64,000 bases of DNA from Boswellia sacra. Its lineage: Eukaryota; Streptophyta; Magnoliopsida; Sapindales; Burseraceae. This document shows, piece by piece, positions 20,487-30,407 of this stretch (position 1 is its first letter; every line of letters starts with the position of its first letter). Below the pieces are notes generated by a model. That model saw nothing but the letters and a program-made list of their open reading frames with translations. It ran no database searches and had not been told where the DNA came from. The translations under genes were made by a program, and so were the position numbers. The stretch covers positions 1-64,000 of the forward strand of contig SNVD02013575.1 in the NCBI GenBank assembly GCA_013180625.2, read 5' to 3'.

Positions 20487-22306
20487 TGTTGACCCAGGTA
20501 TGGCAACCCAAGAGGGGGGGTGAATTTGGGTTTTTATTTATCAAAACGGATTTAGAAAACTTTTCTTGAAAGATCAAAATTAGTTCACTCTTTCTTTGAA
20601 AATAAAGGTGAAGAAGATGAAATTAGAATTATCAAAGATGCAATCAAAAGAATAATAATGATGAACAATCACAAGTGCAAGTAAATGTAAAGAGGAAAGG
20701 GATAGAGAGAGTGCAAACTCAATTTACGTGGTTCGGCAAACCTTGCCTACGTCCACGGGCTCCTAGCTCCACGAGCTAAGCTTTCCACTAAGTTGTAGAA
20801 ATCTTTACAACTTGCTTGATGAACAACTCACCAAGACTTTTTCTTCCAACTCTTGATAACACCACACCAAGAGTTCTTCTTGATGAACAACCTCACCAAG
20901 GCAACTTCCTTCAACTCTTGATAACACCACACCAAGAGTTCTTCTTGATGAACAACCTCACCAAGGCAACTTCCTTCAACCCTTGATAACACCACACCAA
21001 GAGTTCTTCTTGATGAACAACCTCACCAAGGCAACTTCCTTCAACTCTTGCTAACACACAACAAGAGTTCTCTCAAGGATAACTATTATCCTTTACAATA
21101 ATATCTCACTCTCACCACAATACAAGAACAAAGATAATTTTTACAACAAAAGTATAACTCTCTTCAAAGAGTAGATAAATAATATAAAAGCTCTCTAGAC
21201 TTGATACTTCTCTTGCTTTTTGCTTGATAAAATGCTTCTCTTGCACTTATCTTTTTTTTTTGAATGCATGCATGGGAGAAGGGCTCCTTTTATAGGCAAA
21301 TAGGATGAACTTAATCAAGTGAAGACACCATCTCCAAATTTTCTGCCCACCATAAAAATCGTAATTTTGTCTGCCATTTTTGTCAATGTTCCGTTTGAAA
21401 TTTGAAAATATTCAAAACATAAAAGATCTGCACATTTGAATAAGCTTTCCAACGCATCAAGAATCAAGTCATTTGGATATCTGTAGCTTAAGATATGGCC
21501 AAAACACCATTCGGTGCTCATGTGACTTGATTTTTCTTTCTTGTGTCAGTCCACCAAATTGAATGATAATTCTGTCAGCATTCCGTTTGAAATTTGAATT
21601 TCTTCAAAACATAAAAGATCTGCATATTTGAATAATCTTTCCAAAACATTAAGAATCAAAGCATTTGGATATCTCTATCTTAAGATATGGCCAAAACACC
21701 ATTCGGTGCTCATGTGAGTTGATTTTTCTTCTTTGTGTCAGTCCACCGAATTGCATGTCAATTATGTCAGCCTTCTGATTTGAAATTTGAATTTTTTCAA
21801 AACATATGAAATGTTCCTCATTAAGTCATCTTTCCAATGCCGCAAGAATCAAGTCATTTTGATTTTTCTAGCTCAAGATATGTCCAAAGGAGTATTCGGT
21901 GCTCATGTCAGCTGCTTCCATTTGTCTTTCAACTTGCATGATGATTTGGACAACCTTGCACTTGAAATTTGAATTTCATTAAAACATATGAAATGTTATA
22001 AATTGAGTAAGCTTTCCAAAGGCTCAAGAATCACGTCATTTGGATATTTGTAGAGATATATATGACCAATTGATTGAACATTGCTCATGTGTCACATTCC
22101 TTGAGTCAATCCTTGTTCTTAAACTTTGGTGCCTTTAACATGTAGTCTTCTCCTTAGCTTCAACACTTCATTTTAATAAGCTTCTTCTTGATTTTAAAAT
22201 TATTTCAATGATCTTACTCTTGCACATAAATAAACATGTTAGTAAATCTCAATTAATCAATGTGTATTGTTATCATCAAAATTATCATGTAGCCTTAGGG
22301 CTAACA
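20487..22306 (-). repeat. 5' LTR of Copia element 2
   Basis: 1820 bp, about 135 bp longer than its partner. The gain is two extra copies of a 65-bp unit (GAGTTCTTCTTGATGAACAA...) at 20871, 20936 and 21001. The same four-fold repeats of about 190 bp occupy roughly 21390-22095. Confidence 0.9.
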
Positions 22307-22311
22307 GCTAC

Positions 22312-23045
22312 TGGGATATTTATTTCTCAGAAGAAATATGTTCAAGAGATCTAAAAAAAGTTTCAAATGAAGGATTGAAACCCGGTACTACTCCAATTGA
22401 GTTAGGATTGAAGCTTATGAAGAATCCTCTAGGTAAAGGAGTTGAACACACACTTTATAAACAAATTGTTAGGAGTTTAATGTACTTAACAACAACTTGG
22501 CCTCATATAATATATGCAGTCAGTCTCATTTGTAGATATATGGAGAGTCTAAAAAAGGTTCATCTACAAGATGCAAAGCTTTGTTAAATTTGGGTTCACA
22601 GATAGTGATTATGCAAGAGATTTGAATGAGAGAAAAAGCATATTTGGTTATGTGTTTATGATGGATTCTACATCATTTTAATGGTCATCAAAGAAGCAAC
22701 CAATAGTCACTTTGTCAACAGCAGAAGCTGAGTTTGTTGAAGCAGCTTCTTGTGCATGTCAAACACTTTGGTTGAGAAAAATTCTTGAGGAACTTCAGTT
22801 CAAGCAACTAGGTGCTACTCAAATATTTTGTGACAACAACTCTATTATTAAGCTTTCAAAGAGTCTTGTTCTATATGGAAGGTGTAAGCACATAGATGTG
22901 AGATATCATTTCTTGTGTGATCTCACAAAAGATGGAATAATTGACCTTGTTTACTGCAAAAGTGAAGATCAAGTGATTGATATCTTCATCACACGTCTCA
23001 AATTGGCGAGTTTTTTGAAGTTGAGGAAGTTACTTGAGTTTGCAT
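22312..23045 (+). pseudogene. Copia RT end and RNase H of element 1 (second part)
   Basis: Continues element 1 after the nested element: GIFISQKKYV, then RNase H with FTDSDYARDLNERKS, LSTAEAEFVEAASCACQTLW, FCDNNSIIKLSKS and KHIDVRYHFL. The last 134-codon open stretch is 22712-23116. Stops interrupt the region before 22610. Confidence 0.85.
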
Positions 23046-23112
23046 TATTGAAGATCCGATTTGAGGGAGGGGTCTACATAAGAATTAAACTAAATATTTC
23101 TCAATATTCAAT

Positions 23113-23125
23113 TTAAGGGAGGAAA
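23113..23125 (+). other. Polypurine tract of element 1
   Basis: TTAAGGGAGGAAA directly precedes the 3' LTR. Confidence 0.7.
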
Positions 23126-23518
23126 TGTTAGAGTTTTATGCGAATATTGTGTCCTACTCTTTAGAAATAAGTTATGTACTTTGATTTTCTCATGATTTGG
23201 TCACTTCACGTAAGTGATCTTAGGTATGTTAGTTGTCCTATCATTTACTTTGATTTTCTCATGATTTGGTCACTTCACGTAAGTGATCTTAGGTATGTTA
23301 GTTGTCCTATCATCTCTCTACAAGTTCTGGAGGTAGCCCATGGTCCTATATTCATGGATTCACATTATCATTTAGTTGATTCAATGCCTATACAAAGGCT
23401 ATTTCAGTTTGGATAAAGTTATCTAGAAATTCACCTCTGTTATTGTAATAAACTTCTGTTAAGTTATTCATCCCATACGACATTAGAATTCTGCAGATTA
23501 GCGTCAGAGTGTGTAACA
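23126..23518 (+). repeat. 3' LTR of Copia element 1 with internal 69-bp duplication
   Basis: 393 bp. A 69-bp segment (TACTTTGATTTTCTCATGAT...) is tandemly duplicated at 23177-23245 and 23246-23314 with almost no divergence, whereas the 5' LTR has one diverged copy. Confidence 0.8.
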
Positions 23519-24413
23519 AGATTTTGTATATATGCTCTGTTTTGGCGATAAAAGCTCCTACAGATTGATCCTGGTGGTGACGATGATGATCATGAATATT
23601 TTATCAGTTGTTATTGTTATTGTTATATGACACACCAGAAACAATTTAGACCAGCTAATTCCAAACAACCACTTTGTACGGACTTGGCAATTCCATCAAC
23701 AATAGAACCATATACTGAAGCACTTCATACAAAACCATTCATACAGCTATGTGAATTACAATTTCATTTGACGATTAGTGGCTACCTCAAATTTATTTAC
23801 TTTTACCCATTCAGTGATATTATGTCACCTGATAGGGTTATATATATGGCATAGGTGTATAAAATGATTGTATATATAATATTACTCTATCATAAAACTC
23901 TAAAGACAAAAAATATTCTTAGGCTTATCTCTTTGAAAAAAATAATTATTGCCATATAATATTCGTTATTTTAAAATTAGATTTAATTTTTTAGGAAAAA
24001 TATTTGATTTTCTTTTTTATTATATATATCGTCAAGTTGAGTGTTAAATTAATACTAAATATATTCCCAATTCCCCTAATGCAGATGTAGGACTCCTTCG
24101 CTCGCCATAAGATTACTACATCAACAACTATCTAAGAAGCCAACTTGATAACTTAACATTTAACTAGAGAAAAAAAAATTACTCAACTCGGTTATTTTAG
24201 CAATGAAACCAAAATATTATAAGAACCAAATATATTTTGTAATAAGTGTGGTCAATATAATTTTATTTTATCTATTGCTCCATTCAACAGCAGCTAGTAA
24301 GATGAAGTAGTACACAATTCATAACTATAACCAAAGTCATTTGTATCACACAAACGTTTCGTAATGAAGTGGTCAACCCAGCATTCAATACCATCGCACC
24401 CTTACATGAGTGA
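23519..24413. other. AT-rich spacer, no gene seen
   Basis: Flank between the 3' LTR of element 1 and the DUF594 exon. The 75-codon frame at 23627-23854 has no recognisable similarity. Confidence 0.4.
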
Positions 24414-24628
24414 TCATCCTACTTCGCAACCAGCCTTAGTATTTGGCGATTTTTGTCGAAAATGTGCCATGAGAAGCCAAACATGCGTGAGCAACTCCCC
24501 TCCACGTCTCAGCTGTTGGGCATGCTCCCTCCCTTTGTACTTGCTTGCTATATGTGCAAACATTTTCAATCATGTGGTACCAAGTTTGTCCCATTTCTCA
24601 TTCAAATCCTATCATGTATAACGAAATG

Positions 24629-24668
<40 letters not shown>

Positions 24669-26489
24669 TAATTATTATTAATTTGCATTAAATAAAATAA
24701 ATGAAAAATGTATATATACTACCTTTTCTTCACCTTTACTTCTTCGGATATAGAGAACTGCTTTATCTAAGACTCCTTCTAAAGACGGATAATACCTTTT
24801 AACAAGCTTTCTACATGCCTCAGTTCTGTCTGTTGTTCCTTTCGTTATTCTCTCCACAATACCATTAACGATTTCTTGAAAGCTAATATCAGTTATTCCA
24901 ACTGATAGCATGGATGGATGCATGACTGAGAGACTCAACATATATCTAGAGATTTGAATGATCCATGCATAAGAACTTTCAAAATCCGTATTACTTAGAT
25001 TTGATTGATCTTTTTCTAAGTAGTACGATACTTATGTAACAATGTGCCAGAACAAAATGCTTTTCATGGGGTCTTGCTCAAACTTTGGAGATCCATCACC
25101 TGCTTCTGCTGCTCTGGAATTTGACGATACAGTTTCGCCTTAGAACCTGCTTTAGCAACGTTATCCTTGAAATGCCTGCAGATGAGCCTTTTAAAATCTG
25201 GGGGGACATTTGTATAAGCAACATACAATCGCTGTTCCAGATATTCTTGAACGTTTAAGAGCTGTAAAATCTTTTGTAAAGGCAAGCACTTTTCCTTCAT
25301 CCAGATGCTTAATATGCTATATTGGGGCACCTTATGTGACCACCTAGATATTGCAAGACAGGCAGGGATTTGTAAGGTGAGAACTTTACTATGGATTTTA
25401 TACCAAGAAACAAATCGATCCGAGGAGAATGCCAGAAATGCTGAATAGATCTCCAGAATAATGGCTCCAACAAGCAATATGAAGGTTATGGAAATGTCAA
25501 CCTTATAATATTTGTGTTTGTGTTCAACAAAGGAAAAGAGCACCAACACCAAACAGGTAACAATTATAGTGGTTAGGAGCAGAGCCAAGCCACAGGGAGT
25601 GTAGAGTAAAGATGCCTTGGTGTAAAGCAAATCGTATTGCAAACCAAGTTCCATTTCGATTACTTGGAAGGCATTTTCGACAGCATGTTTCTGAAGGCAC
25701 AACTCTTTTTGTCTCCAATTGAAAACCTAAGAATAATGTTAATAGTTAATTCTTGTAATGTATAGGCTGCAAGAAATTTGTTCTGATTAGAAATACTATC
25801 ATTTGTGTTAAAGACTGAGAGATCTACGGGAAACTCATGCGGATTAGTCGTTTCTGCTGTTACAACATATCCTCCTCCTTTCTTCTTTCTTTTTTCTTCA
25901 TTAAATCTCATTTTGACATGATCCCTATATTATGGAGCTGAGAAACCTTTGTATTTCTCCCTAAGTTTATCATTGGTTGCAGACATAAGTGGCCATGTCC
26001 GTTCTCCATACTTAACAATCCCTGCGACAAACATTAGAATGGACAGAATTGAAAGGCGAGAGCCTGTCCAAGCCATTGAAATGATATAAATTGCCACTAC
26101 TGTTTGGACAACGAGCTCGAGTAAGTGCCTCAACCACAAGTCACTGTCTTCTAGGCAAAAGCAATGATGGTGTCGGGGCCCCCTAAGTGTAGGAGAAGAA
26201 ATGGTGCCCAGAAGGCAGTAAGTTTTGTACTTCTAGCAAGCAAAGTATCTCTAGAACTACTGGGATGATAAAGATCTGTGTGGCTATTTGAGAGTATACC
26301 AAGGTAATATGTTGCTACGATGTCTGCTGATGGGTAAGCAGACCATACAACGAAACTGAACCAAGGGTTGTGAGTATACTTTCTGCGGTTGCTTATAAGT
26401 AGTATTTGGAGGGTGAGGCTGAGAAGAACTATTAATCGCAAATCCCATTCCCTCCAGAGTTTCATCAAACTTGGAGAAAATGCATCCAT
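24414..26489 (-). pseudogene. DUF4220/DUF594 membrane protein pseudogene
   Basis: Plant-specific protein of unknown biochemical function with N-terminal transmembrane helices. The typical start MDAFSPSLMKLWREWDLR is at 26489; upstream codons are open but non-canonical. DUF4220 follows (LIVLLSLTLQILLI; HLGGPDTIIAFA; LELVVQTVVAIYII; KYGERTWPLMSA), then four further membrane stretches and DUF594 (FWHIVT; MHPSMLSVGI; TEACRKLVKRYY). The last exon-like part (HAQQLRRGGELLTHVWLLMA, stop at 24416-24414) is separated by 114 bp with GT...AG ends that hold a microsatellite. Damage seen: a 1-nt loss near 26150, an in-frame TAA at 25932-25930, frameshifts near 25705 and 25085, a TAA near 25038, and a TGA in the last exon. 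Intact members are about 650-750 aa. Confidence 0.85.
24629..24668. repeat. (AT)n(GT)n microsatellite
   Basis: Compound dinucleotide repeat within the intron-like gap of the DUF594 pseudogene. Confidence 0.95.
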
Positions 26490-27240
26490 TAGTATCCTTC
26501 TCTTTGAATAGATCAAACTGCTAACAACTGAATTTAAATCATACCACATTAGCAATGGAAAGAAAGCTTTAGGCAACAAAAAGTTCAAGCATCAGGGTGA
26601 AACGAACTAAGAAACGTCCAGAAATCAATTTTGATAAATGAAAAAAACCAGCTATCATTATATGAGAATACTAGCTAGAGCAACAACAGAACTAACAGCA
26701 GTTATATATGATTATATGAAATAATAATTGCAAAATTTTGCACATCAAGCTGCTATTTTATCTGCAAGATTGTGCACATCCGCATTAACATATCAGCTCA
26801 AAATGAAGAAAATATTATGCAAGTTTATATTGCAGCGTCGCCAACAAGATTAGAAAGTTAACTCAAAGCAAATTAAGAAGTAAATGCATACTTGAGGCTA
26901 TCATTTGTGAGTTTTCTTCCAGGCACTTGAATATCTGGTATTCCCTTTCAGTTGTCTGTTACATGAGAATGAGACAAACGAAGTGAAACATTTTATATGA
27001 TCCCACCCTCCGTCTCATTCACTTCGTTTCAAAGTGAACTGGCTTTCTGACTTGTTTCTAAGTGGCACACTAATTATATGAGTATGCAAATAAAAGGAAT
27101 ACTGTAGTAGTGTTATACGGCTAGAAAGTATAGTTCTGTGTAGATCCATTATTTGTTCAGGTCAAAAGTAAAAAAGACAAAGAGAAGGAAAAAAAAGGTT
27201 AAATTGCTGTCAACAGAATAAGTGCATTTTCTTTTAAAAA
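26490..27240. other. 5' flank of the DUF4220/DUF594 pseudogene
   Basis: AT-rich. Near 26960-27040 the words GAGACAAACGAAGTGAAAC and CATTCACTTCGTTTCAAAGTG form a loose inverted repeat. No gene seen. Confidence 0.3.
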
Positions 27241-27253
27241 TTTGTGTGTGTGT

Positions 27254-27273
27254 CTATATATATATATATATAG

Positions 27274-27313
<40 letters not shown>
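27254..27313. repeat. (TA)n(GA)n microsatellite
   Basis: Dinucleotide TA run followed by a GA run of about 13 units. Confidence 0.95.
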
Positions 27314-27974
27314 CAAAGGCAAATTAACAACAGCGCTATTCTTCTTACAGCCAACAGAAAAGACGAAAAAAATATTTGGCATGCTTTGACATAACTTGCT
27401 TATATCACAATTGAAGTGAAATCTACTTCATAACTTTGTATCATAAATTACAAAAGAAAGGGTACAAACATCACACCCACTACTTAATAGAGCTTAAAAA
27501 TATCATTTATCATTACTTAATATAAGTTTTTAAATAGTTTTTCACACATTTTTTAACATCCCTGTAGAAAAGAAAACTTTTGTAACCCTACGTCTAGCTC
27601 TCAGTTCATTGTTATCAACTCTATACTTTTAAGTATATTAGTTTTCCTGTTCCTATAGAAGTAGTTAACTTCCTATTCATTATAGTTTCCGTACCTTATA
27701 AATAAGTCAATTCAAATTATGAGGAATTAAGCCTTTAAATTTAAGACAATTAGGAACAAATATGAATTAATGATAACTTTCACTAAGTAAATCTTGTATA
27801 GCAATCCTACATAGGTGTAGATTTTGATAACAAACTTGCTAGGAACAAGGTATATGAGCTATGTCTCATTGAAAGATAAAAGTGATCAATCTTAAAAGGT
27901 ATAATTAATTATATGTTTTCATTAATTTTATTCAATTAAAAAAAAAAAACTCTTCACCTTGATCATTAACAACA
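27314..27974. other. AT-rich spacer, no gene seen
   Basis: Contains poly-A and AT-rich stretches only. Confidence 0.4.
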
Positions 27975-28072
27975 GATTTATTTGCCATTTTGTTATACAC
28001 GATAGGATTTGAAAGAGAAATGGGAGAAACTTGGTGTCACTTGGCTGGAAATGTGGGCATATTGTTACGAGC
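27975..28072 (+). pseudogene. Partial second copy of the DUF594 last exon, opposite orientation
   Basis: GTTATACACGATAGGATTTG, then EKWEKLGVTWLEMWAY on the + strand. It matches the - strand sequence from about 24620 down to 24545 (GTTATACATGATAGGATTTG; EKWDKLGTT). Homology stops exactly where the Gypsy LTR begins at 28073, so the exon copy was cut by that insertion. Confidence 0.75.
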
Positions 28073-28612
28073 TTTGAGATTTGCGCAGCACGCTCGTGCT
28101 GCACTTAGGCAACTTGAACTCGAAAGTTGTTAAGTAAGCCTAGTGATTTGCCTTCTTGCTCAAGGAGAAGATCGGATCGTTGAGTTAAAGAGCTTTGTAG
28201 GCAAGAAGAGAAGGGATGGAAGACTAGAGACAAGTGTTGTTGAATGAAAAGGTTTGTATTACACAAGAATGTTTGCTTACAACTTTGCTTGAATGCTTGG
28301 ATTTGCTTGGCTGATTTACAAATGAGCCTTGGAGGTTTTTACAGTGAACCACCTCTCAAATGAATGGATAAGATCTAATGCATCTAAGGGTCCTAATTCA
28401 CTATTTAGAATCATCTATCTAGATATTTACAAGACCTACTAAATTATCTAGATATTTATAATCTCTAGATATGTAGAAGAGAGTATTCTAGAAACTTAGC
28501 TTGCTAGAGAATTCTAGAAGATGGGCTTGGGCTTGCAAGCTTTCTATAAGCTAGGCCAAGCCTTTATGCATATTTGGGCTAATCTAACAAGTAATTTGGG
28601 CAGGCCGTAACA
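28073..28612 (-). repeat. Gypsy (chromovirus) 3' LTR
   Basis: 540 bp starting TGTTACGAGCTTTGAG and ending GGCAGGCCGTAACA, giving inverted ends TGTTACG/CGTAACA. The purine tract (TTAGGTGGGGTATAA on the - strand, 28613-28627) follows directly, so this is the 3' LTR of a - strand element. Confidence 0.8.
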
Positions 28613-28689
28613 TTATACCCCACCTAATTTCGTGACGTCCTCAGCGCCCTTTCGTCCTTGTAGCGTTGGATATGCTCGCCAAATTGCCA

Positions 28690-29172
28690 CAGGGCGTCTT
28701 CCCGTTCCTAACTTGCCTCACTATCCGGAAGGTTTTTCCACTTTATCAAGTATTCGGTGTATAGTGGAACTCCTCTCTTTCGTATCACACGTTCCACAAG
28801 GATGCATTCCACGTCCTTGTCAAATGTAGTGATGACGGTTGTGAGTGCTCTTTTGGACTCGCTTCTTGTGGGATTTTCCTTGTCCTCATGATAAGGCTTG
28901 AGGAAACTCACATGGAAGACCGGATGGATCTTGAGGTTAGGTGGCAATCAGACTTTGTAGGAGATTTCGCCCACTCGCTTGACAATAAGGAAGGGACCTT
29001 CATATTTCCGCACCAACCCCTTGTGTACTTTGCGAAATGACTTGAATTGTTAGGGTAGCAGCTTGATAAGCACCAAGTCCCCCTCTTGAAATGCGAGGTG
29101 TTGTCTCTTAGTGTCCGCCAATTTCTTCATTTTCTTGGCGGCGTTGTCTAAGTATGCTCGCGTGATGTCAGC
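28690..29172 (-). pseudogene. C-terminal pol of a chromodomain Gypsy element, 5'-truncated
   Basis: On the - strand: AKKMKKLADTKRQHLAFQ, GDLVLIKLLP, KVHKGLVRKYEGPFLIVK, LKIHPVFHVSFLKPYHEDKE, then the chromodomain ECILVERVIRKRGVPLYTEY and LIKWKNLPDSEAS. This is the end of integrase plus the chromodomain that targets insertion to heterochromatin. Stops are present (TGA before LPPNLK; one after LLP). Homology ends abruptly at 29172; gag, protease and RT are missing. Confidence 0.85.
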
Positions 29173-29756
29173 TTATGGGATATTTGTCTAATAATCAAGA
29201 GGATAAGGTACAATTCATCAAGAATGGACTGAGTAGGGAGTCTTTGGATATCCAATTGACTTTTGAGACGCATTCTTGTAGACTTGTGTAGCATGAAATT
29301 TTAAAATTATGGACACAATTTCAAGACGAGTAGGAACGTTATAGTCTTAGGAATCTGGCTCAAAACAACCCTGTTTGCCAGTTTATAAGAAAAGTGGATG
29401 GGAAGCATATTCCAAACTCATAGAAGGTGTTGAAGCTATTTCTGGATGTAAAACCAGAGGAAGATGTGAGCCACAGTCATAATTACCTGTACATATGCAT
29501 GTGTGCTATCATTTTTGAATTTTTATGCCTTACAACTATCATTTTTTAATTAATATCTCTATCTTTTGGTTGAATCACGCATTTATGGCGTCTTATTTCT
29601 GTCATTTTTTTAATTTCTATGCTTTATTGCCAAACCTTTTCAATAAACAACCGAGTTGCCTATATAGATGTCATCATTAGAATACCTTTTTACACTCTAT
29701 AAATATGACATCTCTTGTTCTTCACTTCACGTATATAGTTAGAGAGTTGCATACAC
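29173..29756 (+). other. Unrecognised decayed frame and LOG-like upstream region
   Basis: From 29179 one frame reads for about 100 codons with only three stops (MGYLSNNQEDKVQFIKNGL; RNLAQNNPVCQFIRKVDGKH). I do not recognise it. Near the end, TATAAATA at 29698-29705 is a plausible TATA box 52 bp ahead of the LOG-like ATG. Confidence 0.35.
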
Positions 29757-30407
29757 ATGGAAGGAACTTCAAAACGTCGAATCCAAAAGATATGTGTATT
29801 ATGTGGATCTCGACCGTGAAAAAGTGAAGAGTTTATAGCAGTAGCAAATTATTTTGATAGGCTATTAGCTGAAAGAAAGATTCATGTGGTTTATGGGTGA
29901 GGTAGCCTCAAGTTAATGAGTTATGTGTCAACAACTGCACTTGTAGGATGCAGTCAAGTTTTAGGTGTTATTCCTAAAGCTTTGGCTGTAGAAAACATCA
30001 TTGGAAAAACTGTTGGGAAGGAGTTACAGGTCTCCTCTATGCATGAACGCATGGCATACATGCTTATTAATTCGGATGCCTTTATTGCTTTACTAGGTGG
30101 CTTTGGTACTCTTGAAGGAATTTTTCGAATGGCTTCTTAGGCCCAACTAAATCTTTATAAAAAACCCATAGGTTTGTTGAATGTTAAAAATTTCTTTGAT
30201 CCTTTGATACGTTTTGTTGATGCAGCTGTAAAATATAATTTTATCCCCTATTCGGCGAGACAGATTCTTGTCTATGCCACTTTTACTAGTGAGTTACTTG
30301 ACAAGTTACAAGCAGTCGAGTGTGAACCTAACCCAACTATAACTCAAATTAATTGGTCAGAGGGACAAAACAAAAAGCGCAAATTGGATCTGAATCTCCG
30401 TTTGTAA
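29757..30407 (+). pseudogene. Intronless LOG-like cytokinin riboside 5'-monophosphate phosphoribohydrolase frame with three stops
   Basis: LOG enzymes release active cytokinin bases from nucleotides in the cytosol. The 217-codon frame has no indel but three in-frame stops: TGA at codon 21 (CGSRP*), TGA in the normally conserved GGG loop (VVYG*GS), and TAG where WAQL is usual (MAS*AQL). Family marks: KRRIQKICVLCGS, VLGVIPKAL, MHERMAYMLINSDAFIAL, LGGFGTLEGIF (usually PGGYGTLEE, so P, Y and one catalytic-motif E are changed), KKPIGLLNV. The tail is unusual: NKKRKLDLNLRL holds a basic cluster and an LxLxL (EAR-type) motif. Plant LOG genes normally contain several introns, so this looks like a retrocopy. 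It is in the same orientation as, and abuts, the Athila-like 3' region that follows. A young pseudogene is the simplest reading. Confidence 0.85.

Larger units (their letters stand above)
13712..22306 (-). mobile_element. Young, nearly complete Copia retrotransposon (element 2)
   Basis: Both LTRs start TGTTGACCCAGGTATGGCAA and end GGGCTAACA. The target duplication GCTAC is exact (13707-13711 and 22307-22311) and removing the element restores the element 1 reading frame across QIATGIFISQ. The LTRs are almost identical, so insertion is recent. Read on the - strand: 5' LTR, tRNA-Met primer site, gag, pol, purine tract, 3' LTR. Gag is open; pol carries stops and frameshifts. Confidence 0.95.
8354..23518 (+). 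mobile_element. Old Copia retrotransposon (element 1), host to nested insertions
   Basis: LTRs at both ends (8354-8700; 23126-23518) begin TGTTAGAGTTTTATGC and end GTGTGTAACA. Between them gag, protease, integrase, RT and RNase H remnants lie in that order on the + strand. The body is split by a 1720-bp insertion flanked by CAATCTG and by a complete Copia element in the opposite orientation (13712-22306). The expected 5-bp target duplication is not clean (AGCAT versus AGATT). LTR divergence and many stops show it is the oldest layer. Confidence 0.85.

Noticed and set aside
29179..29490. Possible gene fragment upstream of the LOG-like frame
   Set aside because: About 100 codons with three stops look coding-like, but I recognise no family, so it is recorded only as an unexplained stretch.
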